This document shows positions 43,190-52,136 of a DNA stretch of 64,000 bases, in pieces. Every line of letters starts with the position of its first letter. Position 1 is the stretch's first letter. Under the pieces are notes generated by a model. It made no database searches. It had not been told where the DNA came from and saw only the letters and a program-made list of their open reading frames with translations. The position numbers and the translations under genes were made by a program. This stretch comes from Trichomonas vaginalis G3 (Eukaryota > Parabasalia > Trichomonadida > Trichomonadidae), in NCBI RefSeq assembly GCF_026262505.1, contig NC_067206.1:33061896-33125895 (forward strand), read 5' to 3'.

Positions 43190-43781
43190 TACTTTACATA
43201 ACCGCCTGCTGCCATAGGTCTTTGACGCCAACCCATACCAGCTAATGAAGTTGACTTGGTTTAGTTTGGAAACTAAACTTTGGTTTTGGTTTATCTTCAG
43301 TTTTTGGTTTTTTCTTCTTCTATCGGTTTTTCGTCACTTTTCGGTTCCTCTGACTTTACTTCACTTGCAGGAACAGTTGTGTCGTCAACATCTTCATAAA
43401 TATCATATGCCATTTGTTTTTGTTTTCCTTTCAACTTTTTGTGTTTGTTGTAAAGTTTAGAATATTTCGACTCTAAGTCAATGAGATGTTCTATAATGAA
43501 CTGTTGGTCAGTGAAGTAAACTTTTCCATCTGTTGTCTCGAAAGCTCCTTCAGACTTCAATATTTTATTTGTGAGAGTCTGTTTCTTTTTTGAGATACTA
43601 GCCGTTCCATTTCTATGAAAAGTGACTTTATAGTTAGGTTTGTATTTCCAGACCTGGCACTTTCTATTATTGAATTTTTCTCTTCATCTGTAAGTTCTTT
43701 GACAGGTTTTGACAATGGTTCTGAACTTTTTGTTTTGTTGGTGTCAAATCTACCGTTTCAACTTCTTCGGTCATTTCATCT
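43190..43781 (-). pseudogene. Unknown Maverick gene, coiled-coil, frameshifted
   Basis: Begins MTEEVETVDLTPTKQ at 43781 after an ACTGAGATGAAATGA leader. It passes through TFHRNGTASISKKKQTLTNK and KVYFTDQQFIIEHLIDLESK, a heptad stretch with many Lys, and an acidic SEVKSEEPKSDEKPIEEE tail. After further shifts it ends MGWRQRPMAAGGYVK with a TAA near 43195. At least three frame changes. FIIEHLIDLESKYSKLYNKH suggests an oligomeric coiled coil. Function unknown. Confidence 0.45.
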
Positions 43782-43793
43782 CAGTAAAAAATT

Positions 43794-43946
43794 TTAGTTT
43801 GGTTTGTTTTCAACTGGTTGTTTAGGTTTTTTAAGTCGGTCTAAAACTTCCTGAGGTATAGGAAGAACTTTACAAACACGTGGTGTAAATGCTGGAAGCC
43901 GACAAATCCATCTTGAACTCATTTGTCTCAATGCTGCATTGTTCAT
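43794..43946 (-). CDS. Small basic Maverick protein, unknown (50 aa)
   Basis: MNNAALRQMSSRWICRLPAF start, then a Pro/Lys end (IPQEVLDRLKKPKQPVENK). Stop at 43794. The leader TTTTTTACTGAGATGAAATGA is identical to that of the next gene. PQEVLDRLKKPK recalls the LLTRQQLEKLLKPKQ end of the small gene at 17508. Possibly a small capsid or core peptide; no direct evidence. Confidence 0.5.
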   Translation of the reverse strand: MNNAALRQMSSRWICRLPAFTPRVCKVLPIPQEVLDRLKKPKQPVENKPN

Positions 43947-43975
43947 TTCATCTCAGTAAAAAAATTTACATTCCC

Positions 43976-44366
43976 CACGTTTGAGGCGGTTGAGGTTGGT
44001 TATTGTTTACCCACTGTTGTGCATGGTTATATCCTCTGTTAAAGAATCTTTCACCTTGGTCCATATAGTGTCCTGCTTGGTTATAGTAGTCATTTGCTTT
44101 GTTATAATAGTTTCCTGCTTGTCTTCCTACATTGTCCATCCATCCTTGAACTTTTCCTCTTGTTTCAGGATTTGGAATAAGATTTGTTGCATCTCGTGCT
44201 ACATCCCAACCTTTCTGTACAGTTTGTATAATAGGTTGTGCTTTCTCTTTAAGTAACCTAATGTACTCAAAATCTTCCTTCCAACTCCAAATACACCTCT
44301 GGCTATTGTTCCCACTGCGGGCAAAAATCTGGATGCAACACCTGCTAATGCGCCAAATAAACCCAT
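43976..44366 (-). pseudogene. Virion-like protein with hydrophobic N-terminal helix, one frameshift
   Basis: Starts MGLFGALAGVASRFLPAVGT, an amphipathic Gly/Ala-rich helix, and continues to GVFGVGRK, where a single-base shift occurs (about 44280). The rest reads EKAQPIIQTVQKGWDVARDA, GKVQGWMDNVGRQAGNYYNK, repeated NYYNKANDYYNQAGHYMDQ-type Tyr/Asn motifs and a PPQTWGM end. Its N-terminus resembles the small protein at 47594 (MGFFSSIGNFFRR) and adenovirus protein VI-like membrane-lytic peptides. Its start lies 17 bp from the integrase start on the other strand, so they share a divergent promoter. Confidence 0.6.
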
Positions 44367-44383
44367 TTCTTATGGGTTAAAAA

Positions 44384-45341
44384 ATGACGAATCCAAACAA
44401 GGACCCCTATTCTAAAGCGACAAAGAAAGCACTCATGATAAAAATCTTTAGTTCAACACCAAATGCTTGGTTTATGGATATCTTGGAAAACATTCCGAGG
44501 TATAGAGAAGATGGACCACCATACTGGTTAATATTTGTTGGTCAAAACACAAGATACTGTGAAGCCATACCATTATGGTCCAAAAAATATTTTAGATGTG
44601 AAAACTGCTTTGACAATATTCGTTGACAAATACCATCCAACAAAACTGACATCTGACTGTGAAAGTTCTTTCAAATCAGATGATGTAAAAAACTATCTGC
44701 GTTCAAAAAATGTAAACCAATATTTCATTGTCGACCAAAACCATTCTGCTCTTGGTGTCATTGACGGTTGTATAAAAATGTTAAGAGACTTAAACCAACC
44801 ACAAGGTGGTGAAGCAAATGAAATGTCATATGACGACAAGTATAGACACTTCTCCATGGCAAAGATGAGACAAGTTTTAAATATTTACAATAACCGTAAA
44901 CAAAAAGGTTTGGGAAACCACTCCCCCGAAGAAATGAAAAACAACCCTGACTTAGAGAAAGACTATATATTTAATAATTTAGTCAAAAGAGACAAACAAG
45001 AAAGAATGCCGGGCTTCAAACTTCAGAAAGGTGACAAAGTAAAAATAGAAATACCTAAACGCGACCCATATGAAAATACTATTGACTATGACAACAATGG
45101 GAACTCGACAGGTACTCACATTCGTGTTCGTAAAAATAGAAGAAAGTATACAAGAGAATATTATGAAGTTTTAGGCAAACATGGCAAAATGTACAGACTG
45201 CAAGCAGAAGATAAAACTACTATTGCCAGACCTCGTTTCAAACTTGTCAAAGTTCAAGGTGGTATACTTTCAAAGACAGTTCCTAACAAATATAAGACAA
45301 CTCCTGACGAATATGCTAAAGAAGTTGAAAATGACGACTAA
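44384..45341 (+). pseudogene. Maverick retroviral-type integrase, one frameshift
   Basis: Residues of the core: first Asp in AWFMDILENIP, second in LTSDCESSF, and a third acidic residue in HSALGVIDGCIKML. The first 80 residues (from 44384) and the last 240 (to 45341) are in different frames; the shift is near 44580. The C-terminal part has a basic SH3/chromo-like region (KLQKGDKVKIEIPK, GKHGKMYRLQ, ARPRFKLVKV). It would join element ends to target DNA, making 6-bp duplications. The spacing from the second Asp is 35 residues to an Asp rather than a Glu. Its stop codon overlaps that of the convergent fibre gene. Confidence 0.85.
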
Positions 45342-46722
45342 GCAATTCTATACCATGCGTAAACTGTCATGTAAGGTGGCATGTAGTCTTTACTTTGTCC
45401 CGTTGTTTGCGTATATCCCGAAACGCGATGTGTATGGTTTCCTCCTCCCTCAGTGTTACTCCAGTAACAATTTATAGCAAACTTAACGTTGTCTTTAACA
45501 TCATATCCTTTACCTTTTGTCATTGCTGACCAATCCCAATATCTATGCTTATGCCAACCTGCTTGAGATGTACTTAAATCTATGTAGTGACTGTGTGCAG
45601 GTAAATTTTCACCTGAAATCGTTTTACTTCACCTGTTTCCTTTGAAGAGTTTGCACAATACAAAAACCTGTCGACTATTTGAGTCCAAGTTCCAAAACCA
45701 AGTACTACTTCTGGTCTGGTAGAGTTCATTGAAACATATAATGAGCCAACCGGGTAAATAAGATTCGGCAAAATTTGTTTAAGCACATTGAGTTCCTGTC
45801 TTAGATGCATAATACTATTGTCATTAGATATCAAAGTATCTACAAGACTTGTTGCCGGTGGTATTGTTGGACCTTTACTTGGCAAGGTTGTGTTTAGTGT
45901 AATATCATCTGCTGTAAAAGTTGTAAAACTTGTATGTGTATGAGTCTTATCTGCTTTCTTCTCTAACTCATCGTTAACATAAGTTTTATCTGCTTTAAGG
46001 TCTAAACATCCTGAAACCCATCCTGTATCGGCTTTAGTTTTTAAAATCTTCGATGTCCATTCATGATACCATTCAACCCTTTCTTTAATTTCATTATCTT
46101 TTTCATCCACATATTCCTTATCCGCTTTCTTCTCTAACTTACTAGCCACATATTCCTTATCCGCTTTCTTTTCAAGGCTAACGTTTAAGTCTGTTATTTC
46201 AGATATAGAATGTGTATGTCCAACGGCACTTTTCCTGTTTAAGGTTTCTTGTAAGTTTGTAATATCAGATATAGAATGTGTATGAGTCTTTTTAGAATAT
46301 TCGTTTTCAGCTCTTGTCACTTCACTTGACATTTTATTGTCAACATATTTGTCTGCTAGTTCAGGATGAGTATGTTCTTTTGTTGCATAAGCATTGTTAG
46401 CTCTTTCTTCTTCTTTTGCTATTGCATCGTCTACATATTCTTTGTCAGCTTTGTTGTCAACATCTGCTTTCAAAAGAAGTTCATTTATAGGTTTCTCGTT
46501 TAAAGTTCCTTTTGTTGGATTTATACAGACAGTATGGTTCTTATTGTCTTGAAACAGAAACTCATCTGTCATTGGGTTTATTGTCAGTTTTAAGTTTCCT
46601 TCTTTCAATGACTCAGATATCTTAGAATAGTTTGAAAAGTTTGTTGTGTTCTTATTTAGAGCTTGCATAATGAGTTGTCGGTTGTGTTGTATTTCTCTCA
46701 TAGACGCTGTTTCATTTGACAT
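45338..46722 (-). pseudogene. Fibre-like protein with tail-collar C-terminus, one frameshift
   Basis: About 460 residues: MSNETASMREIQHNRQLIMQ start, then repeated ALA/LYS heptads of the type KADKEYVDEKDNEIKERVEW and HTHSISDITNL, then YPVGSLYVSMNSTRP and GTWTQIVDRFLYC. A one-base deletion at about 45630 (TTCACC where Maverick 1 has TTCCACC) shifts the frame; the rest continues to MPPYMTVYAWYRIA and a TAG at 45338. The C-terminal 110 codons are about 95% identical in DNA to 17747-18090, the preceding part far less. Divergent from the capsid-like gene at 46741 (18 bp apart). Confidence 0.85.
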
Positions 46723-46740
46723 TTTTATTATAGATAAAAT

Positions 46741-47589
46741 ATGCTTCCAATAGAAAAAGAAAATTCAAGAGTTGCTACAACTAAACCATTAGATGAACTT
46801 TTTACTAATGTCGGTCAAAAGTTTGAGACAGATACCGTAAAGCATGAAGGCTATCGTTTTGACTACCCATTAAGATGGTTAAGAGACCCATCCGTCACAA
46901 AAGCTATTGGCTTTCGTAGAATGAAGTTCATTTCAGAAGCCATACATGGTTTCCCATTTACGGTCGGTTTTGAAGTTCGATACTATAACAAAGAAAAACG
47001 TATGTATGAGAAATTTGAACAAGGAAAACTTTTACAAGTTAGTTTGCTTGTAAACTTAGAAACAACTCTTCAAGCTTTTCAAGAAAAAATAAACGATATC
47101 TATATTGAATATGCAAACCAGTATAACATTGACGAAGGAGAATACCATCTCGATATTATTTATGACAGGAAAAATGCAACTGTTAAAATCAATAAAATAG
47201 AAGACCTTGGAGAAAACGTTTATATTTCTACAAAATATAACAACTTGGCATGGTATAGATTTATGAGGATGTTAAATCAGCCTGCAGCATATCCAGTACA
47301 CCCGGACTATTATGAAGTCGAAAACCCTAATGGAACATATGAAAATATTTTCGACCAAGATGCTATTATTGTTCATGCTTCATTTTCTGGTGCGCAAAAC
47401 TCTTTCTTATGCTTGGCAAATGACTTTTACGAAAAACCTACAAAGTTATACGAACCACCAAGTGGAAGTATTTCAGACTTTCAAGTATGGTTTACTACAG
47501 ATGGAAGAAAAAGAATAATTCCATTATACCATGCGTTTTACTTAGAACTTAGTTTCATATACAACTACTATCGAACGATAAAAATATAA
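46741..47589 (+). CDS. Candidate minor capsid (penton-like) protein
   Basis: 282-residue intact protein starting MLPIEKENSRVATTKPLDEL. Predicted mostly beta: FPFTVGFEVRYYNK, KLLQVSLLVNLETTL, EYHLDIIYDRKNATVKI, FDQDAIIVHASFSG, and the end SDFQVWFTTDGRKRIIPLYH. No enzymatic motif. Position beside the fibre gene and the strand-rich sequence fit a single jelly-roll minor capsid protein of Polintons, which would sit at capsid vertices and hold the fibre. A structure prediction would decide; by eye this is a positional inference. Confidence 0.5.
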   Translation: MLPIEKENSRVATTKPLDELFTNVGQKFETDTVKHEGYRFDYPLRWLRDPSVTKAIGFRRMKFISEAIHGFPFTVGFEVRYYNKEKRMYEKFEQGKLLQVSLLVNLETTLQAFQEKINDIYIEYANQYNIDEGEYHLDIIYDRKNATVKINKIEDLGENVYISTKYNNLAWYRFMRMLNQPAAYPVHPDYYEVENPNGTYENIFDQDAIIVHASFSGAQNSFLCLANDFYEKPTKLYEPPSGSISDFQVWFTTDGRKRIIPLYHAFYLELSFIYNYYRTIKI

Positions 47590-47593
47590 TTTT

Positions 47594-47836
47594 TTAATAC
47601 GGTTGAGGTGTTGGATTTGGTTGCCAACTAGACTGTGGTGCAGGTTCAGGCTGTTGTATAACAGGAGCTTGTTTTTCTGGTTCAGGGTCTTTAGGTATAA
47701 TACCAACAAACTGACCTACTCTTTTACCAATATTTTTGACACCGTTCCATACTCCTCTTCCGACAGATTTTATTCCATTCCATATACCTCTTCCAACTCT
47801 TCTGAAGAAGTTTCCAATACTACTGAAGAAACCCAT
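47594..47836 (-). CDS. Small amphipathic protein, adenovirus pVI-like candidate
   Basis: 80 residues. The first 50 repeat an amphipathic pattern: MGFFSSIGNFFRRVGRGIWN, then GIKSVGRGVWNGVKNIGKRV, about three 11-12-residue repeats with aromatic and basic faces. The tail is Pro/Gln-rich (QQPEPAPQSSWQPNPTPQPY). Such Gly/Arg amphipathic helices can insert into membranes or bind DNA; in Mavericks they are compared with adenoviral protein VI. Convergent with the capsid-like gene, with stops about 5 bp apart. Confidence 0.55.
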   Translation of the reverse strand: MGFFSSIGNFFRRVGRGIWNGIKSVGRGVWNGVKNIGKRVGQFVGIIPKDPEPEKQAPVIQQPEPAPQSSWQPNPTPQPY

Positions 47837-47853
47837 TTACTATATGTAAAAAT

Positions 47854-48216
47854 CTAATGTCCGCCTAGTCTCTTACGTTTCCTGTTGAGTTCCATAGCAT
47901 TCTTTAACTGGAGCTCATACATTCTGTTTCTCCTCTGGTAGAAAACATATTCTGGGTCAACTCCTGTGTTCGCGTCATCTGTATAAAGTTGTTTATATCC
48001 CACTTCAGGGTTTGTATAAAACTCTTTCCATCTCATATTTGCATACCATGGTGGCAAACCTAACGCAGCGTCATTTGACATGGCAGTTTGCATTTGTACA
48101 TCTGTTGGCACTTGACCATAGTTTGCCATTGCAATTTGTATTCTAACTTCATTTGGAATATTCTCTGGGTTTGGTTGTCCAGGTTGCTGTGCATTCGCTA
48201 AGTTCTGTGCGTCCAT
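47854..48216 (-). CDS. Unknown Maverick virion-cluster protein
   Basis: 120 residues. The Gln/Asn/Pro-rich start (MDAQNLANAQQPGQPNPENI) is followed by two similar segments: IPNEVRIQIAMANYGQ and VPTDVQMQTAMSNDA (an internal repeat of about 16 residues). The C-terminus is helical and basic (YQRRNRMYELQLKNAMELNR, KRKRLGGH). No known domain. It lies 17 bp from the 47594 gene on the same strand, within a cluster of putative structural genes. Confidence 0.55.
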   Translation of the reverse strand: MDAQNLANAQQPGQPNPENIPNEVRIQIAMANYGQVPTDVQMQTAMSNDAALGLPPWYANMRWKEFYTNPEVGYKQLYTDDANTGVDPEYVFYQRRNRMYELQLKNAMELNRKRKRLGGH

Positions 48217-48239
48217 TTAATATTAGATAAAAATATCTC

Positions 48240-48371
48240 TTACGAGTACATATACTGAACATTTGCAGGCATTGGTTCATCTTCATATTCTCTATATCTT
48301 TCTGCCACGTCAAATAAATAAATGACACAATGGAAAAAACCTAAAACTAACAATCCGATTTCAAACCACAT
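48240..48371 (-). CDS. 43-aa single-pass membrane protein overlapping the methyltransferase
   Basis: Residues 2-20 form a hydrophobic segment (WFEIGLLVLGFFHCVIYLF), followed by a charged tail (AERYREYEDEPMPANVQYMY). Its first 25 bases overlap the 3' end of the methyltransferase gene in another frame: the ATG lies in the codons for Cys-Gly before the methyltransferase stop. Short membrane proteins are frequent in viral genomes. The frame is supported by the clean start and stop and the neighbouring gene order. Confidence 0.5.
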   Translation of the reverse strand: MWFEIGLLVLGFFHCVIYLFDVAERYREYEDEPMPANVQYMYS

Positions 48372-49174
48372 TTACTTACTAATAAAATTTCTTTGTTATG
48401 ACACTTTCGCCAGTTTATAGGACCTCTCTCATATTCTATCTTGTCATATCTAAACTCATAGTCGTTTATATCTTCTAGCCATCTCATAACGGTTTCCAAA
48501 CCACTTTTATCGGATGTAAAGTAAAAGCATGGATGGTTATGTATAACGTCTAAAGTTTCTAAAGAGTCTCTCAAAGTCCAGTCTACTTGGTATTGAAAAT
48601 CCCATGTGTTATAGAACGGCGGGTCCACTATAAAGAAAACATTTTCCTTGTCTTTATATTTTTCATACAACTCTGTCCAATGACATCTCACAAACTCTAT
48701 ACCCTCAATATATTTTTCTATGTCCTCTTTGAAAACATTTGTATAGTTAAGATATAAAACTTTTGACATAAGTGTTTCAATGTCATGAACTCTTATAGCA
48801 CCACTATATAATAGTCTAGCAGATATACTATCCCAGTCTATATATTCTGCTTTTTTCAAAACCTCTCTCACAATATTTTTCTTATCTAATGGTATACGTT
48901 CCATCTTACCTATAGGTATCTTTTCTTTTAACTCTTTCAATATATTGTTTGTGTCTGGAATATGTTTGAGACGGTCCATATAGTTGTCGAAGTCATTGCA
49001 TATAATCTTTGAGTCTGGGAATATTGTATGACACAAATGGGATATATAGAAACTTCCACCGAACAAATCTACAAATGTTAGACCATTCGGTAGTTTCTTA
49101 AGTTCTCTCAATATAATATCTTTACATCTACTCTTATTTCCAAAGAACGGTAACGGTGGTTTTGTAAAATTCAT
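48347..49174 (-). CDS. Adenine-specific DNA methyltransferase (Dam/D12 class)
   Basis: 275 residues, intact. Motif X-like PFFGNKSRC at the N-terminus (about 9-17), motif I FVDLFGGSFY (34-43, AdoMet binding) and motif IV IVDPPFYNTW (182-191, the DPPY catalytic loop). The order and the length near 270-280 match D12-class N6-adenine methyltransferases such as Dam. Target specificity cannot be read. It could mark element DNA or protect it. It lies within 230 bp of the right end of Maverick 2 and is well preserved, which suggests selection or recent arrival. Confidence 0.9.
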   Translation of the reverse strand: MNFTKPPLPFFGNKSRCKDIILRELKKLPNGLTFVDLFGGSFYISHLCHTIFPDSKIICNDFDNYMDRLKHIPDTNNILKELKEKIPIGKMERIPLDKKNIVREVLKKAEYIDWDSISARLLYSGAIRVHDIETLMSKVLYLNYTNVFKEDIEKYIEGIEFVRCHWTELYEKYKDKENVFFIVDPPFYNTWDFQYQVDWTLRDSLETLDVIHNHPCFYFTSDKSGLETVMRWLEDINDYEFRYDKIEYERGPINWRKCHNKEILLVSKCGLKSDC

Positions 49175-49273
49175 TTATATATAATAATAAAAATGTTTTT
49201 ACCCGAAAAGTGACAGAAAAGTGACAAAACATGAAAACATATATAATTTGTGAAAAGCGACACATTATATAAT

Positions 49274-49353
49274 GTTTTCGACCCAGAAGAAGGCTTCTTC
49301 CCAGAAGCAATGGAGGAAGAAGAAGAGTCCTCCGAATTCACACCAGAAGACTA
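49274..49353 (+). pseudogene. Acidic C-terminal tail of a truncated gene
   Basis: Reads VFDPEEGFFPEAMEEEEESS then EFTPED and a TAA, with no start. It resembles the acidic end (NIDIDPEMF) of the 34672 gene. Probably the cut end of a gene next to the Maverick terminus. Confidence 0.35.
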
Positions 49354-49395
49354 ACAATTTTCCGAATAAAAACTTCATTTATACTAAACATCTTC

Positions 49396-49441
49396 GGGGC
49401 TAGAGGGCGCAACGCGCCTGGAAGCCCCACTTACCTGACCT
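49396..49441 (-). repeat. Right terminal inverted repeat of Maverick 2
   Basis: Complement of 25564-25609 with about eight differences; GC-rich (GGGCGCAACGCGCCTGGAAG). Confidence 0.8.
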
Positions 49442-49921
49442 AAATTTTCATAAATTTTGTGAAGTTCGATGATGTGAATTTTCATCATAGTAGATGATCG
49501 AGTATTCACATAGAGATATATGATAAACAGTTGATTTTAAAGTTTCATCACAAGTTATTATCTAATTAAACTGCGAGTCAAAAGACGTACGTACATATCT
49601 TTATATTCTCTCTAATTCGATATAACAATAAAGAATCATAAAATAGGCATACATATAGTATGAACTAATACGATTTTTTCGGGTTTAACTTCAAAATTTA
49701 AGATTTCTAAATTTTATTCAAGCTTCAAACCAGAAATTTAAGCATAAATAGAAGCTACTATACAACATATTGCATGTGCAGCTTATTCGAGCTCTAATAT
49801 TTGATAATTTTCTCTCACTCTCAGTGAAGGCGCCATTAGCATTATAAATGTAAACTATTCAAAAATTGATAAGTACGCTTTTGATTCTCAGTTTATGTCG
49901 CTGTTTTGTTACAAATTATTT
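49442..49921. other. Host intergenic, no gene seen
   Basis: 480 bases of AT-rich DNA between Maverick 2 and the 3' end of the glycosyltransferase-like gene. No conserved element recognised. Confidence 0.5.
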
Positions 49922-50944
49922 TTAATCAGGCCGTGGTTTTGTCACGTAGTTCAAAAGTTCGGAGTTATTATTTGGACAGTATTTCAGCATACTTTCCAAA
50001 AGTTTTGGAGCAACATGAACGTGATGAACAACTTGAGCATAAATATAGTTATTATATATACCTGTTATATAACCAATCTCAGCATCATTTCTATTTTCGT
50101 ACATGTGTCGGACTCTTTCCATGAATCGATATCTAACAAATGAAACACCATTATTCTTAAACGAGCCAGACAGATACAGTACATTGAAGAGGTGTTGATC
50201 ATGCCATTCTTTATCCCAAACAAAGTAAGAGAAGAATGTATCCAAAGCTCTTGTAAATGGCTGGGTGTAACCAAATGAAATTCCCGCACATGCTACGGTG
50301 GACATCGATGTTGGGTTTAATCTAAGATCATGAAAAATTTCTTCATACTTTGGAAATTGACCAAGAATTGGCTTCTTCTCTTCTATCATGTAGAATTTAT
50401 CAGGTTGAAAAGCATCGTTAAATGGGTCGCCTTGGAATAATGTGTCGAACATGTCGCACTTCATAATCCGATCAAATCGATAATAATTTCTTTTCACAAC
50501 GTAATAATCCCATAGGTATATGAGAGTATAGTAGTTATATGGCATATCGAACTCTGGAATGCCCATGTTGATAATTTGGCCGCCACAGAGTTCGATATCT
50601 TTAATCATTTCAGACGTTAAAGTTTTGTATGCTTCATTGTCAACAAGGAATACAACAGTACATTTACATCCTGTATGTCGTAGCGTTCTTAAGAATAAAT
50701 TGATATTTTCGATTTTTTTCGTGCTTCCGCCCAAAATTAAATCGCGGGGTGTGCTGTCTGATTTAGAATTTCTGACTCTAAAGCTGCAATGGCTGCAATT
50801 GAGAGTCCCATTGAAGTATTTTATGTTCAAATCGCTTCGGAGGTATATATCTTGATTAATACTAAACCTCCAAGTCGATAAATTATGAGCAAATTCGACT
50901 GGCCAAGCGTATTTTGGCATATTATAAAAGTGTAATGTGGCCAT
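49922..50944 (-). CDS. Glycosyltransferase-like type II membrane protein, unusual start
   Basis: From ATG 50944 the protein has 340 residues. RIMKCDMFDTLFQGDPF (a DxD-like motif followed by FQ.DPF), NLFLRTLRHTG and YYTLIYLWDYYV resemble eukaryotic glycosyltransferases that act in the Golgi. The frame stays open upstream to 50986 and encodes a hydrophobic stretch (NFNNIAIVIIPVLLIFASM) that would be the signal anchor. That stretch has no ATG: the codon where one is expected is ATA. Either the gene starts at 50944 and lost most of its anchor, or the start codon was mutated. Ends TAAAAA, with the poly(A) signal overlapping the stop. One of a large trichomonad family. Confidence 0.55.
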   Translation of the reverse strand: MATLHFYNMPKYAWPVEFAHNLSTWRFSINQDIYLRSDLNIKYFNGTLNCSHCSFRVRNSKSDSTPRDLILGGSTKKIENINLFLRTLRHTGCKCTVVFLVDNEAYKTLTSEMIKDIELCGGQIINMGIPEFDMPYNYYTLIYLWDYYVVKRNYYRFDRIMKCDMFDTLFQGDPFNDAFQPDKFYMIEEKKPILGQFPKYEEIFHDLRLNPTSMSTVACAGISFGYTQPFTRALDTFFSYFVWDKEWHDQHLFNVLYLSGSFKNNGVSFVRYRFMERVRHMYENRNDAEIGYITGIYNNYIYAQVVHHVHVAPKLLESMLKYCPNNNSELLNYVTKPRPD

Positions 50945-51118
50945 CGACGCGAAAATCAAAAGCACAGGTATGATTACAATTGCTATATTATTGAAATTTA
51001 TTTAATCAAATATAATTTAATTGAATTCCATCAAAAGTTATACATGCATGAAAAATCTGACATGATGAGCGCATCCTTAAATGGCATTTTTTGACAATTT
51101 AATGAAAAGTACACAATG

Positions 51119-52136
51119 ATTCATCATTTATGCTATATTAAATAAAAAGTTAACTAATGAAGATGGCAATGTTTGGAATATCTACTTCAACAGTACATTT
51201 TCAGGTGAAAAAACTAAAAATTGCCAAAACTGCAATCTTACTCAAGGAAAAGGCCAATATTACTTAGATGAATGTATTTTCTTTGACAATAATGACGGAG
51301 TAATCAACTTTACCCAAGTAACTGATACATTATTCCTACATAATCGCTGTTCTTTTAGTAAATGTACTGGAACAAAATATAGAAGTTGCATTTACTACAA
51401 AGGAACAAATAGTTCAATTGTTCAACGAAAGTTCTGTTGTACAAAATGCCAAACACAATATAAATATGGAGCACAATTTTCATATACAGAAATTGGCACA
51501 GATAACTTAAACTTTATTATTGAAAGTTCCCTTTTCGATGTAGGAAATGAAAGTGTTGGATATTCTGCTTGCGAAGTAATATATGATAATATCATAGTTT
51601 CAACAACTAATTTCTCATCAATTAAAGGTATATCATATCCTGCTGGACATTATGAGCGTAAATCAAATAAATACACAGCAACATTTAACTATTTAACTGT
51701 TGTTAATAATTTAGCAGAATATCAAATTTTAAATTTTTATTATTACGCTTTGATTGATTCAAGTAATATTATAAATAATACTACTACTCAATCAGTTAAT
51801 GGAATTATTTACCATCAATATAATTCTCTTACTGTAAAAAGTTGTTCTTTTATTAACAACACTGTTTCTGAAGGTTCATCTTTGATACGTAACTCTGGTA
51901 ATGATCAATTAACAGTTGATAGTTGTTACATTGACAATTCGATTTCATCAACATTTTATAGAAATACTGTAGAACTTACTAATCCAAGAGAACTATTTAC
52001 TAACAAATTGATTCATCTTTCAACTGGTAATTGCCAAGCAGAATTTGCAATTATCAATAAAAGTATTGATATCAAATTGGTAAATAAACATAAACCCTTT
52101 GAATATCCTCCAAGAAAAATCATGCGTCGCCGCTAG
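51119..52136 (+). pseudogene. Beta-helix surface protein family, 5' truncated
   Basis: A 338-codon open frame without any usable ATG near its start. It contains many repeats of the type CSF.NN, NSL.VKSCSFINNT and VDSCYIDNSI. These are typical of right-handed parallel beta-helix, Pmp-like surface proteins of Trichomonas. The end is TNPRELFTNKLIHLSTGNCQ then AEFAIINKS, shared with 59567-59890. Lacking the N-terminus, signal peptide and transmembrane tail, it is a truncated copy. Otherwise open, so the truncation is fairly recent. Confidence 0.7.

Larger units (their letters stand above)
25564..49441. mobile_element. Maverick/Polinton 2 (23.9 kb including nested mariner)
   Basis: Inverted ends of 46 nt (25564-25609 and 49396-49441; AGGTCAGGTA...GGGGCTTCCAGG...CTAGCCCC, about eight mismatches), unrelated to the Maverick 1 ends. 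A 5-bp AAATT flanks both ends, possibly a degraded 6-bp duplication. Genes: SF3 helicase and packaging ATPase remnants, two KilA-N genes, PolB, DDE integrase, fibre, capsid-like, small virion-like proteins and an adenine methyltransferase. The right half is compact and mildly damaged; the left half is badly decayed. Confidence 0.85.
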
